A stretch of DNA of 64,000 nucleotides, from positions 372,001 through 436,000 of the forward strand of contig NZ_JBAVHX010000004.1 in the NCBI RefSeq assembly GCF_049686335.1, read 5' to 3'. The position numbers were made by a program, and so were the translations under genes. The DNA comes from Buttiauxella sp049686335. Its GTDB lineage: Bacteria; Pseudomonadota; Gammaproteobacteria; Enterobacterales; Enterobacteriaceae. The notes beneath the pieces were generated by a model. That model was not told the origin of the DNA. It did not search any database and worked only from the letters and a program-made list of their open reading frames with translations. Within the stretch, counting starts at the first letter, position 1. Every line of letters begins with the position of its first letter. Shown in pieces: positions 34,808 to 43,417 of the stretch.

Positions 34808-35805
34808 TACGCCGTCCCCTGCCTCAACGCGCCTTGTTCGCCATGATGCTGGCGCTATTAGCGCTGTCTTTGGTGGCGGCCAATTTAGGTGCCATGCGTC
34901 TTTCCATCGCAGTGTTATGGCAAGCGCACGATGAAGCGCTGCGCCATATCTGGCTCAACATTCGTCTGCCACGCGTGTTGTTAGCCACACTGGTTGGTGG
35001 CGCATTGGCACTTTCTGGCTGCGTTATGCAGGGGCTGTTTCGCAACCCGCTTGCCGATCCGGGCTTGCTTGGTATCAGCAGCGGTGCGGCACTGGCGGTA
35101 GGATTCTCTGTCGTTCTACCGTTAGCGCTTCCCGCCGTTCTGGCGCTGTACGTACCGATGCTGGCCGCCTTTTTGGGTAGCTTCGCCGTCACGCTGGTGA
35201 TTTTCTTCCTCAGTCGTCAGGGCAACCATAGCCTTTCCCGCCTGCTGTTGGTGGGAATTGCGATTAATGCGTTGTGCGGTGCGGCGGTCGGCGTTTTATC
35301 GTGGATCAGTAATGATGCTCAGCTACGCCAACTCTCGCTGTGGGGAATGGGGAGTCTTGGGCAAGCACAATGGCCAACTTTACTGACTACCGCTTCGTTT
35401 ATTCTCCCGGCAGCAGTCGCCATCGCCTTTTTGTCTAAACGACTCAATCTGTTACAGCTAGGCGATGAAGAAGCGCACTACCTGGGTGTTGATGTCAAAA
35501 CCACCCAGCGTCAGTTGCTTATTTTAAGTGCGCTGTTAGTGGCGGCAGCGGTTGCTGTGAGCGGCGTGATTGGGTTTGTCGGTCTGGTGGTTCCACACCT
35601 CGTGCGGATGTGGCTCGGGGCCGATCATCGCTGGCTGATCCCCGGTTCGGTTCTGGCGGGCGCGATGTTGTTACTGGTGGCGGATACGCTGGCTCGCACG
35701 CTGGTCGCCCCTGCCGAAATGCCGGTCGGTTTGCTGACCAGCCTGCTCGGTGGGCCGTGGTTTTTAGCACTCATCTTCCGCCAAAAAAGGGAAACGGATG
35801 GCTGA
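34804..35805 (+). CDS. hemU: Haem ABC transporter permease HemU
   Basis: BtuC/FecCD-family permease of 333 residues with about ten TM segments. Visible marks are NIRLPRVLLATLVGGALALSGCVMQGLFRNPLADPGLLGISSGA and VGLVVPHLVRMWLG. The best start is a TTG at 34804 overlapping the hemT stop (TTGA), which gives the family's usual N-terminus. The next ATG (34843) would remove 13 residues. It ends 8 nt inside hemV. Confidence 0.93.
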   Translation: MIRRPLPQRALFAMMLALLALSLVAANLGAMRLSIAVLWQAHDEALRHIWLNIRLPRVLLATLVGGALALSGCVMQGLFRNPLADPGLLGISSGAALAVGFSVVLPLALPAVLALYVPMLAAFLGSFAVTLVIFFLSRQGNHSLSRLLLVGIAINALCGAAVGVLSWISNDAQLRQLSLWGMGSLGQAQWPTLLTTASFILPAAVAIAFLSKRLNLLQLGDEEAHYLGVDVKTTQRQLLILSALLVAAAVAVSGVIGFVGLVVPHLVRMWLGADHRWLIPGSVLAGAMLLLVADTLARTLVAPAEMPVGLLTSLLGGPWFLALIFRQKRETDG

Positions 35806-36577
35806 TTTTTTGCAGGCACGCAACGTCACACTGCGTCTTGGCGCGCGAAAGTTACTCGATGACATAAATCTGACGCTGGCTGCGGGTGAAGTGGTGGCGC
35901 TGATTGGCCCAAACGGGGCCGGGAAGTCCACCTTATTACGCGTGCTCACCGGTTTTCAAGCACCGGAAAGTGGTGAAATTAGTCTTGGCGGGCGTGCGTT
36001 AAATTCCTGGTCGAGTGATGCCTTATCCCGAAAACGCGCGGTGATGCGCCAGCGTAGCGGCATGGCATTTAGCTGGGCCGTGGAAGATGTGATTGCCATG
36101 GGACGTGCGCCGTGGCCGGAAAAAGAGACCAAAACGGTGGTGCGGGAAGTGATGGCCCTGACGGGTTGCGATACGCTCGCCGGGCGAGATTTTTGTCAGC
36201 TTTCCGGTGGTGAACAACAGCGCGTGCAACTCGCCCGCGCACTGGCTCAGTTGTGGTTCGATGAGCAACCACACGGCTGGCTTTTTTTAGATGAACCTAC
36301 CTCGGCGCTGGATTTGTATCATCAGCAACATATTCTGCGTTTGCTGCGCCGTTTATCGCTAATGGGAACGCTTTCGGTATGTGTGGTGTTGCATGATTTG
36401 AACCTGGCGGCGCTTTGGGCAGATCGAATTGTGTTGTTGCATGAAGGGCGACTGGTTGCGCAGGGTTCACCGCAACAGGTGCTGGATGAATCGACGTTAC
36501 AGCATTGGTATCAGGCTGATTTGCGGGTGTTCCATCATCCGGAACACCCGGTGCCACAGGTTTGGTTGCAGCAATAA
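35798..36577 (+). CDS. hemV: Haem ABC transporter ATPase HemV
   Basis: ATP-binding subunit of the haem importer, 259 residues. Walker A is GPNGAGKS (about 38-45), the signature is LSGGEQQRVQLARAL, Walker B is WLFLDEPTSALD and the switch His is in VLHDLNLAA. It is the last gene of the hemPRSTUV operon. Confidence 0.95.
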   Translation: MADFLQARNVTLRLGARKLLDDINLTLAAGEVVALIGPNGAGKSTLLRVLTGFQAPESGEISLGGRALNSWSSDALSRKRAVMRQRSGMAFSWAVEDVIAMGRAPWPEKETKTVVREVMALTGCDTLAGRDFCQLSGGEQQRVQLARALAQLWFDEQPHGWLFLDEPTSALDLYHQQHILRLLRRLSLMGTLSVCVVLHDLNLAALWADRIVLLHEGRLVAQGSPQQVLDESTLQHWYQADLRVFHHPEHPVPQVWLQQ

Positions 36578-36593
36578 TCTACGGTTTGGATTT

Positions 36594-36626
36594 TGTAGGG
36601 GGGATAAGCGGCAGCGTCATCCACCG
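36594..36626. repeat. Single REP-like unit
   Basis: GTAGGGGGGATAAGCGGCAG to CATCCACCG, followed by six T. It lies between the convergent hemV and selO genes, so it may help terminate hemV. Confidence 0.7.
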
Positions 36627-36630
36627 TTTT

Positions 36631-38076
36631 TTAGCTCGAACAACTCACTTCTAACCGCTTGCCCCAGTCCGGCGGGCGTTGGGTCAAATCATCAGAATGT
36701 TCAGCAAATGGCTGGCGCAGCGCTTCATGCAGTTGCGCCAGAACAGTGACATCGCCCTGCTCTGCGGCATCAATAGCTCGCTGCGCCAGCCAGTTGCGTA
36801 ACACAACCGACGGGTTGGCCGCTTTCATCGACTGCTGACGCTGCTCATCGCTAATTTGCTCGATTTGCAGACGTTCGCGATAACGAGTAAACCAGCTATC
36901 AAACCCGGCGCGGTCGATAAATTCATCACGCAGTGGCGAGCTTGCCGACGTTTGCTCAGTCAGGCTTAACATTCTGAATGTGCGGGTGTAATCACTGCCC
37001 TCTTTGGCCATCAAGCCAAACAGTTCGGTGAGGATTTCGTTATCCGCCGTCTGTTCCGTCATCAGCCCCAGTTTGCCGCGCATCAATTCGCCGAAGGACT
37101 TCATCAAGGCGAACTGATAGTGATCGAGCAATTCATTAAGCCATTCTACTGAAATAAATGGTGACAACGTTTGTGCCAGCCGTTGCAGGTTCCAGAGCCC
37201 AACCGCAGGCTGATTATCAAAAGCATAACGGCCCTGGTGGTCGGAATGGTTGCAGATAAAACCAGGCTGATAATCGTCGAGGAAACCGTACGGGCCGTAA
37301 TCCATCGTTAAACCAAGAATCGACATATTATCGGTATTCATCACGCCATGGGCGAAGCCGACCGTTTGCCAGTTTGCGATCATCTGCGCAGTACGTTCAA
37401 CCACATCACGGAACCAAAGCGTGTACTTATCGGCCTCATCGACAAGATGCGGCCAGTGATTGGCTATCACATAATCCGCCAGTTGCTGCACTTTCTGCGG
37501 CTCACGACGATAGTAGAAATGTTCAAAGTGACCAAAGCGCACATGGCTTTGCGCCACACGGATCAACATCGCACCCTGCTCGGTGGTTTCACGTTGCACC
37601 GGCGTGTCGCTGGTGACAATGCTCAGCGCTCGGGTGGTCGGAATATTCAGGCCATGCATCGCTTCACTGGCGAGAAACTCGCGTATCGTGGAACGCAGCA
37701 CTGCGCGACCATCCCCCATGCGTGAATAAGGCGTTAAACCCGCCCCTTTCAGGTGCCAGTCAAATTTACGCCCGTCAGCCAGTTGTTGTTCACCAAGCAA
37801 AATACCGCGCCCATCACCCAGTTGCCCCGCCCAGACACCAAACTGATGCCCGCTGTACACCTGCGCTAAGGGCTGCATTCCTGGCAGCAGTGTTTCACCG
37901 CTCCAGATCCCGCTATGAGATTCATCAAACAGTGAGGCATCAAGCCCCAGTTCATCGGCAAGAGGACGGTTGTAATAAAACAGCCGGGCATTATGCAGCG
38001 GCGTAGGCTTTAGAGCCGTATAGAAGCCGGGCAATTCATCGTGCCAGCTATTGTTAAATTCAGGTTTATTAGTCAT
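36631..38076 (-). CDS. selO: Protein adenylyltransferase SelO
   Basis: Pseudokinase-fold enzyme that transfers AMP to Ser/Thr/Tyr of targets. E. coli SelO acts in the oxidative stress response. The 481-residue protein shows VYSGHQFGVWAGQLGDGRG, LKGAGLTPYSRMGDGRAVLRS and the catalytic/metal segment HGVMNTDNMSILGLTMDYGP. The C-terminus ends SCSS, where eukaryotic SelO has selenocysteine in place of Cys. The ATG at 38076 has AGGAGG upstream. Confidence 0.94.
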   Translation of the reverse strand: MTNKPEFNNSWHDELPGFYTALKPTPLHNARLFYYNRPLADELGLDASLFDESHSGIWSGETLLPGMQPLAQVYSGHQFGVWAGQLGDGRGILLGEQQLADGRKFDWHLKGAGLTPYSRMGDGRAVLRSTIREFLASEAMHGLNIPTTRALSIVTSDTPVQRETTEQGAMLIRVAQSHVRFGHFEHFYYRREPQKVQQLADYVIANHWPHLVDEADKYTLWFRDVVERTAQMIANWQTVGFAHGVMNTDNMSILGLTMDYGPYGFLDDYQPGFICNHSDHQGRYAFDNQPAVGLWNLQRLAQTLSPFISVEWLNELLDHYQFALMKSFGELMRGKLGLMTEQTADNEILTELFGLMAKEGSDYTRTFRMLSLTEQTSASSPLRDEFIDRAGFDSWFTRYRERLQIEQISDEQRQQSMKAANPSVVLRNWLAQRAIDAAEQGDVTVLAQLHEALRQPFAEHSDDLTQRPPDWGKRLEVSCSS

Positions 38077-38140
38077 GGATCCTCCTGCCGATAGTGTAGT
38101 GCTTGTGTAAGAATTTAAACACGGCACGTTGGCAAGGGTA

Positions 38141-38872
38141 TTAGTTCAATGACGGCAAATCCGGGTGGAACCATTCTGCCAATTTTGCAGGTGCAATTAC
38201 CGGCCAGAGATTTCCTTGCATGGCGAAGGCTGCAAATGAAAGCACTTTTTGACGTGCCGCTTCGTCATCAATTCCGCTAATTGTCAGAGTCTGACAAAAC
38301 GGAGAAAGTTGCGCGAGCATGGCTAACATAAAAGGCTCAAATGAGCGTTGTTTAATTTGTTTATGAATAAATGTTTTGTCAAAAAACACGCGTTTAAATA
38401 ACCCGTCAAAAATCGGTTTGCTGGTCGCAATACCCGCGCCAAAATTTGCCAGCGCTAATGGATAATGCTTACTCATTGCCATTAAACGTGCATTTTCATT
38501 ACCGCGATTTAACTCCGGAAAGTTCTCATTGATAGTAAACTCAATGAACGGAAGCTGCGCCAGACGGGAGGCTAGCTCGGTATTGATCAAAATTGCATCA
38601 GCAATGACCGCACTTATATTCACCCAAACTACGAGGCTTTGAGCCATAAAGAATGTTTGATAATTTTCGAGTAATTCTATTTGCTCTGAGAATAATATTA
38701 ATTGTTGTTCTGATTTAATAACCGGCGCAACTAACTCCGTTGGAATACGAACTGGGGCATCGACCCCAACAAAATTCACAATTAATTCAACACCTAACAC
38801 TTCACCGTCAGGTAAGTAGACTGGTTGAAAATAAAAGTCTGACCGATATTGTGCATCGAGTACGAGAATCAT
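38141..38872 (-). CDS. ydiV: EAL-like anti-FlhDC factor YdiV (RflP)
   Basis: Degenerate EAL-domain protein that binds FlhD, blocks FlhDC and so represses flagellar genes. The 243-residue protein aligns with E. coli YdiV from the first residue (Tyr9-x-Ser-Asp matches) when the ATG at 38872 is used. A GTG three codons upstream is possible. The canonical EAL motif is replaced (GVELIVNF), and the c-di-GMP and catalytic residues are not recognisable, as in YdiV. Confidence 0.87.
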   Translation of the reverse strand: MILVLDAQYRSDFYFQPVYLPDGEVLGVELIVNFVGVDAPVRIPTELVAPVIKSEQQLILFSEQIELLENYQTFFMAQSLVVWVNISAVIADAILINTELASRLAQLPFIEFTINENFPELNRGNENARLMAMSKHYPLALANFGAGIATSKPIFDGLFKRVFFDKTFIHKQIKQRSFEPFMLAMLAQLSPFCQTLTISGIDDEAARQKVLSFAAFAMQGNLWPVIAPAKLAEWFHPDLPSLN

Positions 38873-39039
38873 GTAGCCCACCGATTAGAAAATGGGGTGG
38901 ATGGCATCGTGACACGATGAACATCCAGCGTTAACTGGATTGATTTGATTGTAATTAAAGACAAGTTCATCCCTGAATGTTTATCAAAATCCTCATTGAA
39001 TATAAATATATTATCCTGGATATCTGGATATCGCCAGTT

Positions 39040-40011
39040 TTAGCGAATATGACGAACGGAATCGCGGTGGATTATCTCAGGAGAAAATGATTCTTCATCA
39101 CACTGTGGATCCAATAATTTTCGGATGGCATAACGTGCCATTTCGGTTATTGGAAAATGAACACTGGTTAATGCCGGGCGAACAAATGGTGCTCGCTCAC
39201 CGCTGTCATAACAAATAAGTGAGATATCCTGGGGAATTCGCAGCCCGCGCTCGGTGATGGCTAGCATCGCCCCAATAGCCAGTTCTTCATTACAACAATA
39301 AAGTGCCGTCGGCTTAATGTTTTCAAGCAGTTGAGAAGCGAGTTGGTAGCCTGAGGACATGTCGTATTCCCCACCTAATACTGCAGCAGGTGTGAGCTTT
39401 GCTTTTGACATCGCATCGATAAATCCCTGCTTACGCAGCAGGCTGGAGGTTCGCCCACCCGGCCCATGCAAGCAAGCAATCGAGGTATGTCCTGCGTCAA
39501 TAAACACTTGAGTCGCCAGCGAACTTGCCGCACGGTGATCGAATACCACGCATCTGGCTTCAAGACCCGCAACGTCACGATCCAGAACAATGAATTTTTG
39601 ATTAGTAGCCAGTTGATGCAAAGTGTCATCGGTAATGGCGCGAACATGTAAAACCAGGCCATCGCAGCGCAAATTGAACAGGCGTTTAATCGCGTTAAGC
39701 TCTTTCTCCGCAGTGTCGCGCCCTTGTGTCACTAACAACTGCTTCCCCTGCAACTCGGTTTCGCTTTGCACGGTGTCCATCAGTGCGCCAAAAAAACCGC
39801 CGCGATAGGACGTCGTGACCAGACCGAGGGTATTACTGTGGCTGGAAGCTAAAGCCCGTGCCGCCGGATTCGGCGTATAACCCAACTCGGTAATCGCTGC
39901 TTCCACTTTGATTCGCGTCTGGGCTTTAACTTTTGTGTCGCCATTAACCACGCGTGAAACGGTCGCCCGGGACACACCTGCACTTTCGGCAACATCTTCC
40001 AGAGTAACCAT
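39040..40011 (-). CDS. LacI-family transcriptional regulator
   Basis: A 323-residue regulator. The HTH and hinge (1-60) read VTLEDVAESAGVSRATVSRVVNG to YTPNPAARALA, followed by a periplasmic-binding-protein-like ligand domain (GLVTTSYRGGFFGALMDTV, RDVAGLEARCVVFDHRAAS). The ATG at 40011 follows AAAGGTAGGT. It stands alone between ydiV and nlpC, which are neighbours in E. coli. No catabolic gene adjoins it. The nearest sugar genes, the GH3/GPH pair, are 14 kb away. Confidence 0.88.
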   Translation of the reverse strand: MVTLEDVAESAGVSRATVSRVVNGDTKVKAQTRIKVEAAITELGYTPNPAARALASSHSNTLGLVTTSYRGGFFGALMDTVQSETELQGKQLLVTQGRDTAEKELNAIKRLFNLRCDGLVLHVRAITDDTLHQLATNQKFIVLDRDVAGLEARCVVFDHRAASSLATQVFIDAGHTSIACLHGPGGRTSSLLRKQGFIDAMSKAKLTPAAVLGGEYDMSSGYQLASQLLENIKPTALYCCNEELAIGAMLAITERGLRIPQDISLICYDSGERAPFVRPALTSVHFPITEMARYAIRKLLDPQCDEESFSPEIIHRDSVRHIR

Positions 40012-40148
40012 AAACCTACCTTTTGAGGGAGCGTAATGCCGCCAGATATTACCTGAAATAATCAATCGAACCTGGGTTAACCATGGAAATACTGAAGGGT
40101 GTCACGTTTAGGGCCAATGACTGGCCCTAAGACGGTAAATAAATCGCG

Positions 40149-40610
40149 CTAGATACGGCGGGCCTGCCAGAACTTTTTGCTCCAGTAGACGTTATCCAAC
40201 GAAGAACGCATCACACCGCGACTGGTTGAGGCATGTATAAATTGATTATCCGTGTCGTAAATACCAACGTGTAATCCACTTTCCCCTGAGCCCGTTTTAA
40301 AGAAAACCAGATCGCCAGGCAGAAGATCGTCTTTATCAATTTCAGTACCGACTTTCGCCTGCTGGCGAGTTTCTCGCGGCAATTTGAGCTCGAAACGGTC
40401 CCGGAAGGTGATAGATACAAAGCCAGAACAGTCGACCCCTCGACGACTCATTCCACCATAGCGATACGGTGTTCCATGCCAGCCGCTGAGTTGATCATTG
40501 AGCTTCGCGATGACCGTTATTGAGTCTGACAAACGTGAGTTTGGTGGTGGCGCATGGTGGCTACACCCTGCGAGTACCAGACATGCCACTACAATAATCC
40601 ATACACGCAT
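40149..40610 (-). CDS. nlpC: NlpC/P60 lipoprotein NlpC
   Basis: Lipid-anchored NlpC/P60 cysteine peptidase of the cell wall class, 153 residues. Lipobox LAGC (Cys16), catalytic Cys in RRGVDCSGF, His in GLHVGIYD and third polar residue His in FIHAST. The ATG at 40610 gives the E. coli-like N-terminus. An upstream GTG in frame has no good ribosome binding site. Its substrate is not established. Confidence 0.93.
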   Translation of the reverse strand: MRVWIIVVACLVLAGCSHHAPPPNSRLSDSITVIAKLNDQLSGWHGTPYRYGGMSRRGVDCSGFVSITFRDRFELKLPRETRQQAKVGTEIDKDDLLPGDLVFFKTGSGESGLHVGIYDTDNQFIHASTSRGVMRSSLDNVYWSKKFWQARRI

Positions 40611-40690
40611 TTTCAGGCTAATCCTCACCCGTTTATAATTTCCAGTAATTTAGCGCTTACCCATGATTTGGTGCAAGTTTTTACCATCAA

Positions 40691-41437
40691 CTACAGTGGG
40701 GCTATTAGCATACTGTGCCCTTCAATCTGCAATCTACGGAAGTGCATGTTATAGGCTGTCGCTAAATGTTGCGGTGTCAGAACTTCATCCCGACTTCCTT
40801 GCGCAATCATTTTACCTGAGCGCAATAACCAGACCGTATGCGCATGGCGCAAACTGTGGTTTAAATCATGGCTGCTCATCACCACGCCGATACCCGCTTC
40901 ACACAATCCCATCAGGATCCTGTCTAACGCGGTCTGCTGCGCGACATCCAGGCTGTTCATCGGCTCATCAAGTAAAAGTAGACGACCCTGCGGATTGATT
41001 TCAGGGTGAATCTGCAGCACCACAGCGGCTAACCGGACGCGCTGCCATTCACCACCCGAGAGCTGGTTCACACTGCGGGTAAGTTTATCCGCCAGCCCCA
41101 AATCTTCGGCAAGCTTTAGCATAACGGGATTAGTGGGGCTGACTGACTGATGCAGTTGCAGATAATGCCAGACAGGCATCGAAAATGGCGGCATTTGCTG
41201 CTGGGAGAGATAAGCGCGGTGATGAGCCAGTGGCGTTGGCTGCCAGTCGCTCAGATTGCTCCCGGCAAACATAATCTGCCCGGCTCCTGAGCTAAGCCCC
41301 GCCGCACGCATAAGCAACGTGCTTTTACCCGCGCCATTTGGCCCAACCAGATGCACCAGTTCGCCTGCCTGTACCGTGGCGGAAATAGGCCCAAGCCTTT
41401 GCGCCACGGCAATATCATTCAGCTGCAACAACGACAT
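40691..41437 (-). CDS. btuD: Vitamin B12 importer ATPase BtuD
   Basis: ATPase subunit of the BtuCDF cobalamin importer, 248 residues. Walker A GPNGAGKS, signature LSGGEWQRVRLAAV, Walker B LLLLDEPMNSLD. Its start overlaps the btuE stop (TAATG), showing coupling. The periplasmic BtuF is not encoded here. Confidence 0.95.
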   Translation of the reverse strand: MSLLQLNDIAVAQRLGPISATVQAGELVHLVGPNGAGKSTLLMRAAGLSSGAGQIMFAGSNLSDWQPTPLAHHRAYLSQQQMPPFSMPVWHYLQLHQSVSPTNPVMLKLAEDLGLADKLTRSVNQLSGGEWQRVRLAAVVLQIHPEINPQGRLLLLDEPMNSLDVAQQTALDRILMGLCEAGIGVVMSSHDLNHSLRHAHTVWLLRSGKMIAQGSRDEVLTPQHLATAYNMHFRRLQIEGHSMLIAPL

Positions 41438-41985
41438 TACTTGGCCAGCGCCGACTTAATCGCATCAACAATAGTAGAATCATCCGGCGTCATATCCGGT
41501 GAAAAACGTTGAATAACCTGACCATCGCGACCCACGAGGAATTTTTCAAAGTTCCACAGGATGTCGCCTGAATTAGCTGGTGCACGGCCTTTGCTGCTCA
41601 TGCGCTCAAGAAAACCGCTGCCTTGTGGGGCAATGGCAGTCGGTGCAGTGGCAACCAGTTTTTTGTACAGCGGGTGGCGATTTTCGCCATTGACGTCCAG
41701 CTTGCTAAACATAGGAAATGTCACGCCGTACGTGGTGCTGCAGAAGGTTTTGATCTCTTCTTCGCTGCCAGGTTCCTGACCAAGGAACTGGTTACAAGGG
41801 AAACCGAGCACCGAAAAGCCTTCATGCCCGAACTCTTTTTGCAGGTTTTCCAATTGTTCGTACTGCACTGTCAGGCCGCACTTAGAAGCAACGTTCACCA
41901 GCAGTAGCACTTTTCCTTTCCAGTTTTCGAGCGTTGTGGCTTCACCGTCAATGGTGATTACTTCAGTGTTTAGAATGTCTTGCAT
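41437..41985 (-). CDS. btuE: Thioredoxin/glutathione peroxidase BtuE
   Basis: Non-essential glutathione-peroxidase-fold enzyme that lies in the btu operon but is not needed for B12 uptake. The 182-residue protein has the peroxidatic Cys36 (NVASKCGLT), then GFPCNQFLGQEPGS and WNFEKFLVGRDG. Of two adjacent ATGs the inner (41985) is better spaced from AAGGGG. Confidence 0.94.
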   Translation of the reverse strand: MQDILNTEVITIDGEATTLENWKGKVLLLVNVASKCGLTVQYEQLENLQKEFGHEGFSVLGFPCNQFLGQEPGSEEEIKTFCSTTYGVTFPMFSKLDVNGENRHPLYKKLVATAPTAIAPQGSGFLERMSSKGRAPANSGDILWNFEKFLVGRDGQVIQRFSPDMTPDDSTIVDAIKSALAK

Positions 41986-42014
41986 CATGACCCCTTAGAT
42001 TGAACAACTATGGA

Positions 42015-42995
42015 TTATTTCCCAGCTTTTAATAATAGCCAGATAAATACAGGTGCGCCTAACGTTGCTGTCACAACGCCTATCGGTAATTCGGCTGATG
42101 CCAGCGCCAGACGCGCAATGATATCCGCGCCCAATAAAACTGTGGCACCGGCCAACGCACTCGCAGGCAACAAAATACGGTGATCGGTGAGCCCTTTGAG
42201 GCGCAACATATGCGGGATGACCAGACCAATAAAGCCAATGGCTCCTGCCAGCGCAACACTCACCCCCACCAGCCAGCCTGTCGCAATCACCAGAATGTTA
42301 CGCCAAAGCCAGACGGGTAAACCCAACTGGCGAGCCGACATTTCACCCAGAGCCATTAAATTCAGTGGCGCATAGTTGCGGCATAACCATAGCATCACTG
42401 GCAGCAGCGTTATCATCAACCACCATTGACGCCAGTCCACTCCGCCAAAGCCGCCCATCATCCAGTACATTAACTGGCGTAAATCGAGGCTGGTACTGAA
42501 GTAGATAGCCCAGGTCATTAAAGCGCTACAGATAATCCCCAGCGCCACGCCAGCCAGCAGCAAGCGGCTGTTAGAAAGGTGACGCTTTGAAAAACGCAGC
42601 AAGATAAAGGTGATAACCAGTGCACCGAAAATAGCGCAGAGACCTAGTGCCCAACCCGGTAGCATCCCTTGACCAAGCAATACGGCGGCCACGAGTGCCA
42701 CCCCTGCCCCATTAGAAACACCAAGCAGCCCTGGTTCGGCGAGAGGGTTTTCAAACAGTGCCTGCATAATCGTGCCGGAGATTGCGAGTGCCGCCCCGAC
42801 CAGCAGAACGGCTAAGGTGCGTGGCATGCGAATCTGCCAGATAAACAGCTGCGCATCTTCACGCAACCAATGGTGCGGAGAAAACCACTGGTCTCCGGCG
42901 CACAAACTCAGCACAGCCATTCCCAACATGGTGGAAAATAAGGCCAGTAGCCAACGACGTTCGAGGCGGTGCTGTCGCGCAACAAAAGTGTGCAT
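42015..42995 (-). CDS. btuC: Vitamin B12 importer permease BtuC
   Basis: Membrane permease of BtuCDF, 326 residues with about ten TM segments. Conserved stretches are IRMPRTLAVLLVGAALAISG, MQALFENPLAEPGLLGVSNGAG and GFIGLVIPHMLR. It is a paralog of HemU in this window. The order ihfA-btuC-btuE-btuD-nlpC is that of E. coli. Confidence 0.95.
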   Translation of the reverse strand: MHTFVARQHRLERRWLLALFSTMLGMAVLSLCAGDQWFSPHHWLREDAQLFIWQIRMPRTLAVLLVGAALAISGTIMQALFENPLAEPGLLGVSNGAGVALVAAVLLGQGMLPGWALGLCAIFGALVITFILLRFSKRHLSNSRLLLAGVALGIICSALMTWAIYFSTSLDLRQLMYWMMGGFGGVDWRQWWLMITLLPVMLWLCRNYAPLNLMALGEMSARQLGLPVWLWRNILVIATGWLVGVSVALAGAIGFIGLVIPHMLRLKGLTDHRILLPASALAGATVLLGADIIARLALASAELPIGVVTATLGAPVFIWLLLKAGK

Positions 42996-43074
42996 CTGGT
43001 CGATGAGATCCGTTTAGTAACAATTCATAAATTTGATTTTACGGGGGATTTTCCGTGCAGGACAAGAAGAAAAG

Positions 43075-43101
43075 AAAAAGGCCGCTGTTTGCGGCCTTTT
43101 T
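43075..43101 (-). terminator. Terminator of the pheST-ihfA operon
   Basis: The stem GGCCGC/GCGGCC (43080-43085 with 43091-43096) is flanked by AAAAA and TTTTT. It follows the ihfA stop on the minus strand and could act in both directions. Confidence 0.85.
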
Positions 43102-43113
43102 GGATTATTCAGG

Positions 43114-43413
43114 TTACTCGTCTTTTGGGGACGCGTTCTCAACCCTACTTTTCAACTTCTGACCAGGTCGGAAGGTCACTACACGGCGTGCCGTAATAGG
43201 AATATCTTCACCGGTCTTCGGGTTACGCCCGGGACGTTGGTTTTTATCGCGTAAGTCAAAATTACCAAAGCCTGATAGTTTAACCTGCTCACCGTTTTCC
43301 AGAGCACGACGGATCTCTTCGAAAAACAGCTCTACCAACTCTTTAGCGTCACGTTTGCTAAGCCCTAGCTTATCAAACAGATATTCTGACATTTCAGCTT
43401 TTGTAAGCGCCAT
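43114..43413 (-). CDS. ihfA: Integration host factor subunit alpha
   Basis: DNA-bending nucleoid protein subunit, 99 residues. The HU/IHF fold shows the conserved arm [23 protein letters not shown], including the intercalating Pro of RNPKTG. It begins 4 nt after pheT, an operon link shared with E. coli. Confidence 0.97.
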
Positions 43414-43417
43414 ACGT

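Noticed and set aside
40075..40082. GGTTAACC palindrome upstream of the LacI-type gene considered as its operator
   Set aside because: Eight bases are too few and it lacks the central CG typical of LacI-family operators.
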